A stretch of DNA of 64,000 nucleotides, from assembly GCA_028289345.1 (NCBI GenBank), contig JANQQL010000001.1, forward strand, positions 310,001-374,000. The letters are read 5' to 3'. The notes below the pieces were generated by a model that worked only from the letters and a program-made list of their open reading frames with translations, was not told the origin of the DNA and did no database searches. The stretch is from Planctomycetota bacterium (lineage in GTDB: Bacteria > Planctomycetota > B15-G4 > SIAN01). Shown here in pieces: positions 1-8,049 of this stretch (its first letter is position 1; the number at the start of each line of letters is the position of its first letter). Both the position numbers and the translations under genes were made by a program.

Positions 1-181
1 CACGGAGCAACTCGAGATCGCTGACTCGAGTGGCATCGCGCCCTAGGGCCAAGCGGTCCATCAACGGAGGAGCGACCACGCCCGCCAATCCCACGATGGC
101 GACGGTGCTGAGGATCAACACCACACGAATGGCTTTCGCACTCGGACCCCGGGCGCCGGGGCTGGATTCCGTCAGGCTCAT
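1..181 (-). CDS. N-terminus of a membrane-anchored protein, cut by window edge
   Basis: A reading frame runs leftwards from an ATG at 181 and is open to the window edge, giving about 60 residues. Residues 1-16 are polar. A hydrophobic stretch (about residues 18-38, AIRVVLILSTVAIVGLAGVV) looks like an uncleaved signal anchor or single membrane helix, and a polar segment follows. A good ribosome binding site (AGGGAGG) precedes the ATG, which supports a real start. The gene diverges from xthA across a 269-base gap (182-450) in which I see no other gene. No family can be assigned from this fragment. Confidence 0.55.
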   Translation of the reverse strand, partial: MSLTESSPGARGPSAKAIRVVLILSTVAIVGLAGVVAPPLMDRLALGRDATRVSDLELLR

Positions 182-450
182 TTCTCCGCCTCCCTGGGGA
201 AACGATCGACCATACGTCCGAGAAAACTTCAGCAATGCGCCGTCCGCCCCCCCAGTCCCGCTTCCCGGCCGCGGGGACCGCGCGAAATCCCTTCTTCGCT
301 TGCCTCCGTCGGTGACGCAACCGGTTGCCCACGGGTTTCCCAGAGAACACACTCCTCCCTCTCTCGCACGAGACCCCGAGCCCCAAAAGAAACGGAAGCC
401 GGGACAAATTCGTTCGCCAGCGCCACCCGGGCCGGAGGTAAACCGAGGGG

Positions 451-1230
451 ATGAAAATCGCCACCTGGAACGTGAACTCGATTCGTGTGCGGCTCGACCG
501 TGCCTTGGCCTTCTTGAAACGCCACGAGCCGGACGTGGTCTGTCTGCAGGAGATCAAAGTCGTCGACGAAGGGTTTCCCGAAGAGGCATTTCGAGAGGCT
601 GGCTACCAGTCCACCATCTTTGGCCAGAAGACCTACAACGGCGTGGCGATCCTGACGCGGAATCCCGTGCAGTCGGTGCAACGGGGAATCCCTGGGTTCG
701 AGGACCCCCAATCGCGGGTTCTCGCGGTCACCGTGGATGGCGTTCGGGTCGTCAACGTCTACGTCCCCAATGGCTCCCAAGTGGGCTCCGAGAAGTTTGA
801 CTACAAACTTCGCTGGCTGGAGCAACTCACTCAATGGATCGATGAAGACGGCCTGCTGGAAACCCCGTTCCTCATTTGCGGTGACTTCAACATCGCGCCT
901 GACGATCGGGACGTGTACGCCCCAGACGAATGGCGCGGCCGGGTGCTGTTCCATCCGGATGAACACGCCGCTCTTGCCAAGCTCCAGGGATTGGGCCTGG
1001 TTGACGCGTTTCGGCTCCACCAGGAGGAGGGCGACCACTACACCTGGTGGGACTTTCGTGGCGGCATGTTTTGGAAGAACAAAGGCCTGCGCATCGATCA
1101 CTTCTTGATCAACGAGCCCCTGATCCCCCGCTGCAAATCGGCCGAGATCGACACCTGGGAGCGAAAGGGCAAACAACCTTCCGACCACGCTCCGGTTCTC
1201 ATCACCCTGGAGGGCGGCGACTCGGCTTGA
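451..1230 (+). CDS. xthA: Exodeoxyribonuclease III (AP endonuclease)
   Basis: 259 residues, the normal length for the exonuclease III / AP endonuclease family of the Mg-dependent endonuclease/exonuclease/phosphatase fold. It cuts DNA 5' to abasic sites and removes 3'-blocking groups in base excision repair. Visible family motifs are the N-terminal KIATWNVNSIRVR, LQEIK carrying the metal-binding Glu, the NGVAIL segment, GDFNIAPDD in the centre, and the C-terminal SDHAPV with the catalytic His. It reads divergently from the partial membrane protein and converges on the GspG-like gene. The 188-base gap after it holds one imperfect hairpin (1240-1264, CATTCGC/GCGAATG) without a T run. Confidence 0.95.
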   Translation: MKIATWNVNSIRVRLDRALAFLKRHEPDVVCLQEIKVVDEGFPEEAFREAGYQSTIFGQKTYNGVAILTRNPVQSVQRGIPGFEDPQSRVLAVTVDGVRVVNVYVPNGSQVGSEKFDYKLRWLEQLTQWIDEDGLLETPFLICGDFNIAPDDRDVYAPDEWRGRVLFHPDEHAALAKLQGLGLVDAFRLHQEEGDHYTWWDFRGGMFWKNKGLRIDHFLINEPLIPRCKSAEIDTWERKGKQPSDHAPVLITLEGGDSA

Positions 1231-1418
1231 CCGCGGGGCCATTCGCAGCAGGCTGTGGCGAATGATCCCGGCTCCGATGCCGTGGACGAGTCGGTCGGCG
1301 CCCGATCGGACCTTCGTCCCCGAATCCTTGGCGAAGCGAGCCATTCGTTTGCGGTGCAGCTCCTCGGCGAGAACGACAACTCTTTCGATCGCCCATCCGA
1401 GGCTTTTTCAACGGACTG

Positions 1419-1982
1419 CTAGTCAACGTCAGAAAGCACCGGCAGATCCAAGTGGCGAGTAATGACGAGGACCAGGTCGTCGCCGCGAGCCCAGCCGTGA
1501 CTCAGACCGCGGAGCGAAGTGTCCCGCTGCCGGTTCGGCCCGAAACTGTGAACGACGATGCCTCCTCCCCGTCCCATGGGCCCACCGCGTTCGAAGTACA
1601 CCAGCTGGTACGGCTCTCCCCAGGAGTCCATTCCCACTGGCAGGACACCCGACGCTTCCCCGTCGGCGGCGCGGGCCCAATCCTGTACGGGAAGATACGG
1701 CCCCTTCCATTGGCGAATGCCGACCTCGTTGACCACCAAACAAGAGAGGTCCTGCACCGTCAAAAAGTGTCGAGTCAGGCCCGCGTACAGAGGCGGCCAG
1801 TGGCCAACATCGCTGCGATACTCGAGAAATCCGCGACGCACGCGTGTCATGTCGCGTCGCGCATCGAGTTTTTGGGATTCGGCGGAAAGCTGGATCGCTC
1901 CGCCCGAGGCCACGGCGCCCAACGCGAGAAACAACGCCAAGGACACCTTCAGATCTTTGCTGGCTTGAAATCGACGGCCCAT
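1419..1982 (-). CDS. GspG-like (type II pseudopilin-like) protein
   Basis: 187 residues starting at the ATG at 1982. The N-terminus has a basic segment and then one membrane helix (about residues 12-32, VSLALFLALGAVASGG). It lacks the classical GFTLxE prepilin peptidase site. The C-terminal half resembles the GspG/T2SG globular domain: GPYLP, then MDSWGEPYQLVYF (compare DPWGNPYQY), then a glycine-rich loop and a VVHSFGPN strand. It is the last gene of a four-gene minus-strand cluster, 32 bases after its upstream neighbour. It could be a minor pseudopilin or a stand-alone membrane protein that has borrowed the fold. The open frame continues upstream to 2663, but that extension is antisense-like and overlaps the next gene. 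Confidence 0.6.
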   Translation of the reverse strand: MGRRFQASKDLKVSLALFLALGAVASGGAIQLSAESQKLDARRDMTRVRRGFLEYRSDVGHWPPLYAGLTRHFLTVQDLSCLVVNEVGIRQWKGPYLPVQDWARAADGEASGVLPVGMDSWGEPYQLVYFERGGPMGRGGGIVVHSFGPNRQRDTSLRGLSHGWARGDDLVLVITRHLDLPVLSDVD

Positions 1983-2014
1983 GAAGGCGACTTCGAACCG
2001 GCGGCAGAAAAAAC

Positions 2015-2623
2015 TCAATCCGGGGCGATTGGCAAATCGAGGGTTTTCACCATGACCCGAAACCCGTGGGCAGCCCACGCCTCGAATTCCCGGGTCGACA
2101 GGAGCTCGAAGACCGGCACCTTTCCTTGGCGGAGAGACGACCGACTCGCTGCCACCGCCGCCTCTGGCCCCGGAACAGTCGAACCCTCGAACCAAGCCGG
2201 TGCAGTGCCGGAATGGCGGGCGTCCGCGATTGCTTGGTCCCACGCGACCAGCTGGGTCGACTCCGAGGCCTCCTCCGGGAGTCGATCGGCCAGGGCAAAA
2301 GACAGCAACCACGAATCGTCGGTTCGAAACTGAATGGAACGGAAGGCCACACTCTCTTTCAGACCGCGCCAAGCCTCGGCCAACCACCCACTGTCCGCTT
2401 TCGGGTCGACCGAAAACTCGATCAGCTCCTTGGAGCCGGTGACGGAGAAGACCGCGAATGAGCCGTGCTTGTTCTCTTCCGCAATCCAGGAAGACGCCTG
2501 CTCCCGCGCTTGCCGTTCTCGCTGCGTCAGGAAAGGGATCGCGAAACGAGCCACCGCGTGATCTCGGAGGGCAGCGATCGGACCTTTCCCGACAAGCCCC
2601 TCTGCCGATCGCAACGCAATCAT
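2015..2623 (-). CDS. Hypothetical protein in the protease/pseudopilin cluster
   Basis: About 202 residues from the ATG at 2623; I do not recognise a family. The N-terminus (MIALRSAEGLVGKGPIAALR) is amphipathic and is not a clear signal peptide. The body alternates short hydrophobic strands with charged helices, with FAVFSVTGSKELIEF and SWLLSFALADRLPEEAS as examples. There is no metal-binding or nucleotide-binding motif. It lies 79 bases after the retropepsin-like gene and 32 bases before the GspG-like gene on the same strand, so the three probably share a transcript. No strong ribosome binding site precedes the ATG, so the exact start is uncertain. Confidence 0.55.
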   Translation of the reverse strand: MIALRSAEGLVGKGPIAALRDHAVARFAIPFLTQRERQAREQASSWIAEENKHGSFAVFSVTGSKELIEFSVDPKADSGWLAEAWRGLKESVAFRSIQFRTDDSWLLSFALADRLPEEASESTQLVAWDQAIADARHSGTAPAWFEGSTVPGPEAAVAASRSSLRQGKVPVFELLSTREFEAWAAHGFRVMVKTLDLPIAPD

Positions 2624-2702
2624 GAGGATTGACCGGTGTCCCCGGCAAGCCAATTGCCAACAACGAAGCCGTGGGGCAGCCCTCGAACTCGTGGCGCCGT
2701 CC

Positions 2703-3620
2703 TCACTCGGGAACGATCTCGAACTCGGGATCGTTGCTTGCCGAGGCCCCGATGCCCCGCGAAGGGTCGAGAACCAGGTAAGGCTCCGGCGAAAGGTCGA
2801 AGATGAGGCCGTAGTTTTGGAGCACGTCCATCCCCAGGCGAAGATCCGCGTGGGGGACGTCGCGGTCCCGATCCGCGGCATAGACCCAAAGGTCCGACTG
2901 AGTCAGCTCTTCCAAGCCCAGCTCGGGGAGGAAGACCGAGCGACGTCCCTGGGGTCCCGACTGCGCATCCGAAGGATCCTGGATACGGAGGCCGGCGCGC
3001 ACCGCAAATCCCGGAGCCACGTAGGTGTGGGCTGAACCGGTATCGACCAGGGCTTTGACCTCCTGTCCATTGACGCGCACCGTCAAGGACAAGGTCGCCT
3101 GGGGTCCCCAACGCAGCGCAAGGGGCACCTGTCCGGGGAGCAATCCCCGCGGGTGGTTGCTGGAGTAGACGCCGTTGGCCAAGTCGAAGAACAAGCACTC
3201 TCCTCGAAAAAAACCAGCCCCGAACACTCCACTCACCGGGAGGTCGGCCAAGTGCTCCCGATGATCGAAATCATCGACGTAGACCATGACGTCTTCCTTG
3301 CCGACGGAACCAGCCTCGAGAAACCCGAGCTCGGTCTCAATGTTCAGGTAGGGCCGCTGGGCGTCGTCAACGACTTCGTGATGCAGTCGCAGTTCGCGAG
3401 ACAGAGACCGATCGATGAGAGTCAAATCGCCACTCCCCGAATCGAACAGAAAGAAGGTGCGTAGCCGCCGGGGCAACGCGACTTCCAGGGAAAGCCGCCC
3501 GTTCTCCACTCGCAGCGGAACGAAGATTTCTTCGGGCCGTCCCTCCGGTTGCCCGACCCAATGGCAAGCGGGGAGCACGAGACTGCCGGTCATCGTGAGT
3601 CCGACCAGGATCCTTCGCAT
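2703..3620 (-). CDS. Retropepsin-like aspartyl protease lipoprotein
   Basis: 305 residues from the ATG at 3620, chosen because it gives a lipoprotein signal (MRRILVGLTMTGSLVLPAC). The frame itself is open up to 3728. The mature part carries two copies of the aspartyl protease active-site pattern. The first, FLFDSGSGDLTLI, has Ser in the DS/TG position; the second, KALVDTGSAHTYVAPG, is a textbook DTG motif. A second motif typical of retropepsin lobes, LRLGMDVLQNYGLIFDLS, follows near the C-terminus. The duplicated lobes suggest a single-chain pepsin-like arrangement anchored to a membrane. Its neighbours are a secreted TPR protein upstream and a GspG-like protein downstream. The substrate is unknown. 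Confidence 0.8.
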   Translation of the reverse strand: MRRILVGLTMTGSLVLPACHWVGQPEGRPEEIFVPLRVENGRLSLEVALPRRLRTFFLFDSGSGDLTLIDRSLSRELRLHHEVVDDAQRPYLNIETELGFLEAGSVGKEDVMVYVDDFDHREHLADLPVSGVFGAGFFRGECLFFDLANGVYSSNHPRGLLPGQVPLALRWGPQATLSLTVRVNGQEVKALVDTGSAHTYVAPGFAVRAGLRIQDPSDAQSGPQGRRSVFLPELGLEELTQSDLWVYAADRDRDVPHADLRLGMDVLQNYGLIFDLSPEPYLVLDPSRGIGASASNDPEFEIVPE

Positions 3621-3734
3621 CGCCAACACCGCTCCCCTCCCGTCTTGCTTGTTTCCGGTGTCCCCATTCGGCGACCGGTCGCAAGCAACCTTTCTCCCTG
3701 AACGTTCCGTGATACCTGCTTCCCTCATGGCCCG

Positions 3735-5204
3735 TCAGCTCTCCCCCTCGGCACGCATCGGATTCAACGGCACTGGGGGCAATTCCGGCCGGACCGGGTC
3801 GACCTCTCGAAGCTCGTTGATCGCGGCACTCGCGCGGAGCATGTCTCCTCGGTCATCGTACAAACGCCACAACTCGACCAAGGTGTCCCCATACAAGGCC
3901 AAGGCATCCGTGATCTCGAACTCGTCCATGGCCCCTTCCCAGATTTCCCGGGACCGGTCTCTTGCGGCCATCAACAGTTCCCCGGCTCGTTGGTCCTGTG
4001 GCGGCATTTCGGTTCGCAACAAGCGAGCGGTCCCGTAGAGCACCCATGGGTCTCGAGGGGCCAACTGCAGAGCTCGCTCGTACGCCTCCAGAGCATTTCC
4101 CGTCTTCCCCGCGGCGCGGCAGCTCTCTGCCAGTTGGCACCACAGATCGGCTCGCTCGGGCGCAATCTCGCAAGCCTGGCCAAAGACCTCTCTGGCATGA
4201 TCCCAGTCTTTCCCTTGATGCAAGAGTTGTGCCACATGCACCAAGCCGTCCAGCGCTCCCGCGTTTTCCGAGGCGTGCTGGCCCGCCAAAGCGAAGGCCT
4301 CTCTCGCCTCGAGCAGGCGCCCGAGACGAACCAAGGTCCAACCAGCCCAGGTTCGAGCATCGCTGGCTGCCGCCCTTCCGGTTTGCTCGAAGTCGGGATG
4401 GGAGGAAGCGGCTCGGAGCATGAGCTGTTCGGCGGCGACATAGTCGGCCAGGGCCTGGCTGTCATCTCGTTGCCAGTTGTAGGTGCGATTCGCTCGATCC
4501 ACTTGAATGCGTGCGGAGTACCAATCCCGGAAGCCCGGCTCGGTTTCCAGTGTTTGGTAGGCTTGAAGACCCCGTTCGTGGAGCTTTGCCCGAGTGACAG
4601 CGGCGACGAAGTCGTCGTGGCGACCTGGGTCGGCCGGGTCCTCGCACAACAAGGTCCAACTCAGCTCGTAAGCCTTCGCTTCTTCTCCCGCGCTGCGCAT
4701 GAGGATCCTTGCCTGGCGCTTGCGCACCGGCAAAGTCTTGTCCTCCTGCCAAACGAGGAGAGTGTCCCGGGCTCGTTGCAAGGTGGACTCGGCGCTCTGC
4801 AGCTGGCGCTCGGAGAACAACAAATCCCGCTCTTCCAAGAGGGCGTCGACCAGCGTCAGAGCGGCTTCCCGATGTTGCGGTTCCTCCTGCACCGATCGGT
4901 ACAGGTGGTCCAGCCCTTCCTGGTAGAAGTACACTTGGTCGGGGCCCCAGGCTCCCCAATACAACAGCTTGCCGAGTTGAAGAGACACCTCGCCCAGCGG
5001 GAGTTCCTGGTCGAGCGCCCACTCGCGAGCGTCCCGAAGCAGCTCCAAGGCGCGGTCCAGATCCCCGGCGAGGCGCGCCTCTTCCGCCGCCTGCAACCGC
5101 TGGCTCAGATCGGGAGTTTCCTCGGCCAACCAGGGGAACGGGCAAGCCCAGACCATCGCCCCGTGCGAAAGAACGACGATTGTCAGACAACGAGCGAGAA
5201 TCAT
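3735..5204 (-). CDS. Secreted TPR-repeat protein
   Basis: 489 residues from the ATG at 5204, which has a well-placed GGAG seven bases upstream. An in-frame ATG at 5222 adds six residues and has poorer spacing. A cleavable signal peptide (MILARCLTIVVLSHGAMVWA) is followed by helical repeats over the whole length. The clearest TPR-like units are WDHAREVFGQACEIAPE, ADLWCQLAESCRAAG and ALEAYERALQLAPRDPW. There is no catalytic motif; a scaffold or partner-binding role outside the cytoplasm is the usual function of such proteins. It heads the minus-strand cluster with the retropepsin-like lipoprotein and diverges from the NPCBM-domain gene 40 bases away. Confidence 0.75.
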   Translation of the reverse strand: MILARCLTIVVLSHGAMVWACPFPWLAEETPDLSQRLQAAEEARLAGDLDRALELLRDAREWALDQELPLGEVSLQLGKLLYWGAWGPDQVYFYQEGLDHLYRSVQEEPQHREAALTLVDALLEERDLLFSERQLQSAESTLQRARDTLLVWQEDKTLPVRKRQARILMRSAGEEAKAYELSWTLLCEDPADPGRHDDFVAAVTRAKLHERGLQAYQTLETEPGFRDWYSARIQVDRANRTYNWQRDDSQALADYVAAEQLMLRAASSHPDFEQTGRAAASDARTWAGWTLVRLGRLLEAREAFALAGQHASENAGALDGLVHVAQLLHQGKDWDHAREVFGQACEIAPERADLWCQLAESCRAAGKTGNALEAYERALQLAPRDPWVLYGTARLLRTEMPPQDQRAGELLMAARDRSREIWEGAMDEFEITDALALYGDTLVELWRLYDDRGDMLRASAAINELREVDPVRPELPPVPLNPMRAEGES

Positions 5205-5244
5205 TGGCGATCTCCGGAACATCGCTCTCCGGGGAAGAAGGAAA

Positions 5245-7956
5245 ATGGTAAGGGGGGACGCTCGCCGTGCCCACTCAATTGTGCTGAGGAGTCCTCCCTT
5301 GGAGATTCGCGGAGAGCCATCAACCGAGACCTTCCAAATCGTCGCCGACGGGGAGCGGCGACTTCAGGGCATGGCCCTGGGTGTGACCCTGCAGCAATCC
5401 GAGCACCAGGCGCCCGAAGTGACGCGTTTGCCGGTGCAGGTCCAGCAAGATGGCTCCCGATGGCGGCTGTTGGGCAAGACGGAGTCCCCCGCCCTCGCCG
5501 TGGTCATCGGGGTGGACGTCGACGGAGATTGCGTTTCCTTTCAGGTACAAGAAGTCCGCAACGAAGGTGCGGAGCACCTCACGCTTCTGGCCACTCACCC
5601 CCTCCTCCCAACTCCGGAACGAGGGCTGCTCTGGCAACCGTGCGGGCCATCGCCCATCCAAGTGCTGATTCATGGCTGCCGGGCCCAAGGACGATCGCGG
5701 ATCGAACCGCTCCGTGCCGGGGAGTCTCGGTCTAGTTCCGACGTCACCGCCGCCGCCGATCTCCAAGGCCTCGGTGTTGTCGCATGGTGCAGCGACGACG
5801 GCGTTCAAGCAAAGTTTGACTGGGTCAGCTTTCCCGCCATCGATGGACTGAAGCTGAACGCGGCGTTGTCCACGAGCCCGGTCGTGCTTGCTCCGGGCGA
5901 GTCGGTCAGCTCCGGACGAGGCACGCTGCGGTTGGCATTCTGCGGGGACGTCGCCAAACAACTCGAACTCCTCGCCCAGTCAAATCAACCGTGGCCGTGC
6001 TGGCAGGAACCCGAGTCCCCCGACTCTCTGGACCGCGACCAGCTCCTGTCCCTGGTGGAATCACTGTCCAGCTCTCCGTGGCTGCGCCGCCAAGCCGCTC
6101 GGGCGGATTGGAACATGGAGCCGGTTTCGTCAGACCACGAGCTGGTCGCCGCGTGGTGGAACATGGCTCGTCACGGAGCGCCAATGGACCTGTTTCGCCG
6201 ACCCGGCTTGCCACGAATCTGGCTGCGCGCGGCCACCAATGATGAGAAAGAACAGGTTCTGGGCCTTTGTCATCTTGGCGAGGAAACAGAACGGTTGGTG
6301 GTCGACCTGGAGGAACTGGCACCATCGTCCTCTCCTGTCTGGAGAAGACGGTTCGGCCCCCACCGGGACGGCAGGTCAACCAACAACCAACACTCCTTCG
6401 CCACGATCTTGCGCCCCCGGTCGTTCGTGGAAGTGCAGCTACAACCCATGGATCCCGAGTCCTCGCCTTCGGCGCCGGGTCCGGCGTTGGAACTTCAGCA
6501 ATCCGGGCCTCGTTTGCAACAGCTCCGTGTCCACCTGGGCCGGCGATTCGATCCAGAGCAAGACCAAGAGACTCTGCAACAGGCTCTTGTTTCCATGACC
6601 AACGGCACGGTGGTGTTCGTCGTGCTTTGTTCACCGCCGAAGGGAGCGCTGACGGCCGTTCCCGAACAACTCTTTGCGCTCAGCAAGATCGGGTTCTCTT
6701 TGGCGAGTGACTTGGCGCCGGGGCTGCAAGGAGTCGAACTGGGCGGCTTGCCCTCCCCACTCCCCAAGGAGGCCACGACGTCTCCCGACCTCTTGGTGTG
6801 CTGGCAGACACAGATCCCCGCATTCTTTGGCGATACCTCAAAGTCTGCCACGAGCGGTGCAATGCTCGTCGCTCCACGCACGGGTCGGGGGCTCTGCCTG
6901 GTGTTGGCTCCATGCCTCGAACCCCATGTCCCCGAACTATTGGAACAATGGCAGCGCCCGGGATTCCTCGAGGATTGGACCGATCAGCTTGCCAACGTCA
7001 CTCGGCAATGGTTCGCGAACCCGGCACCCGCAACGAGTCGAGATCCCTGGCTCCCGCTGGTTCATTCGCCGTGGCCGAGTCTGGAACCGTTGGATGTCGG
7101 CGATTCCCAACAGGAGGCCGCCGCGGCCTATGGTTTGGAGCCCAATGGGGAACTCACCGTCGGCATCGCACCGACGCAAGGCACAGCGCTGCATGCAGAA
7201 TTGGGCCGCACGGTCCGCGGCGAAGAGTCCTTTCTGCTACGCATCACGCCCCTCGAGCAGGCTCAGTTGGTCGTGGTTCGGCGCACCTGTCCGGAGGACG
7301 CGGGAAAAGTACTGCGCGTGTTCCTCGATGAGGAAGACCTCGGCCCTTGGCACTTGGGAGCTCGCGGCCCTGAGGGATGCTGGAGCAACGACTTGTTCTG
7401 GATTGCTCCCGAGCTCCTCGAAGACCGCCCCCAAGCAACCCTGGGCTTTCGGCTTGAATCCGGAGGCACAGTGCAGTCCTTCCGCTACCGCTTCCTCCAG
7501 GAAGAAGACCCCGAAGGCCTTTGGCTCACCGAACTCGACCCAGAATCTGACTCCACCGAAGAACACTTTCTGGACCGAGACTCGGAAGGCACGGAGTTGA
7601 TTCTCGGCGAGAGGTGGTTTCTTCGTTCCATCGGGGCCCGCGGAGTCGCCGAATTCCACTACGAACTTCCTGCCGCGTATCACTGGTTCGAAGCCTGGGT
7701 GGGAGTCGAGGAAGGCGCGATCGGACGATCTTGCTTTCAGATTTTGATCGATGGCGAGGTCAAGTTTCATTCCGAACCCCTGTCTTGCCAGGACCCACCC
7801 CTGGCGGCCCGCGCCCGCCTTCGAGGCCCTTGCCGACTCACTCTCCGGATCGAGCCAGAGTCTGACTCGCAGCAACCATCGGCCCACTTCGCGAATCCGG
7901 TTTTGCTGCGCGATCCGGAACGCGACGCGATTCGGACTCCCGCGTCTTTGCAGTGA
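5245..7956 (+). CDS. NPCBM-domain protein with alpha-galactosidase-like segments
   Basis: 903 residues with no signal peptide. The C-terminal ~130 residues resemble an NPCBM/NEW2 carbohydrate-binding module: FHYELPAAYHWFEAWVGV, FQILIDGEVKFHSEPL and a closing RLTLRIEP strand. The middle (from about residue 330, IWLRAATNDEKEQVLGLCHL) looks like the beta-sandwich that ends GH27/GH36 alpha-galactosidases. The N-terminal ~240 residues are beta-rich, as in GH36 N-terminal domains. Only about 90 residues separate these blocks, so a catalytic TIM barrel seems to be absent. The family assignment of the first two blocks is a weak impression; the NPCBM call is firmer. The gene diverges from the TPR cluster. 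Confidence 0.6.
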   Translation: MVRGDARRAHSIVLRSPPLEIRGEPSTETFQIVADGERRLQGMALGVTLQQSEHQAPEVTRLPVQVQQDGSRWRLLGKTESPALAVVIGVDVDGDCVSFQVQEVRNEGAEHLTLLATHPLLPTPERGLLWQPCGPSPIQVLIHGCRAQGRSRIEPLRAGESRSSSDVTAAADLQGLGVVAWCSDDGVQAKFDWVSFPAIDGLKLNAALSTSPVVLAPGESVSSGRGTLRLAFCGDVAKQLELLAQSNQPWPCWQEPESPDSLDRDQLLSLVESLSSSPWLRRQAARADWNMEPVSSDHELVAAWWNMARHGAPMDLFRRPGLPRIWLRAATNDEKEQVLGLCHLGEETERLVVDLEELAPSSSPVWRRRFGPHRDGRSTNNQHSFATILRPRSFVEVQLQPMDPESSPSAPGPALELQQSGPRLQQLRVHLGRRFDPEQDQETLQQALVSMTNGTVVFVVLCSPPKGALTAVPEQLFALSKIGFSLASDLAPGLQGVELGGLPSPLPKEATTSPDLLVCWQTQIPAFFGDTSKSATSGAMLVAPRTGRGLCLVLAPCLEPHVPELLEQWQRPGFLEDWTDQLANVTRQWFANPAPATSRDPWLPLVHSPWPSLEPLDVGDSQQEAAAAYGLEPNGELTVGIAPTQGTALHAELGRTVRGEESFLLRITPLEQAQLVVVRRTCPEDAGKVLRVFLDEEDLGPWHLGARGPEGCWSNDLFWIAPELLEDRPQATLGFRLESGGTVQSFRYRFLQEEDPEGLWLTELDPESDSTEEHFLDRDSEGTELILGERWFLRSIGARGVAEFHYELPAAYHWFEAWVGVEEGAIGRSCFQILIDGEVKFHSEPLSCQDPPLAARARLRGPCRLTLRIEPESDSQQPSAHFANPVLLRDPERDAIRTPASLQ

Positions 7957-8049
7957 ATTTGCCGCGGCGGCATTCCGCACTGGACCCGCTGCTTGGGAGG
8001 CGCAGAATGGCGCCTTTCCGTTCCACTTCCCTTGCCTTGGACTCCTCCC

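Noticed and set aside
229..1344. Long minus-strand frame opposite xthA
   Set aside because: It is antisense to exonuclease III, with no family similarity.
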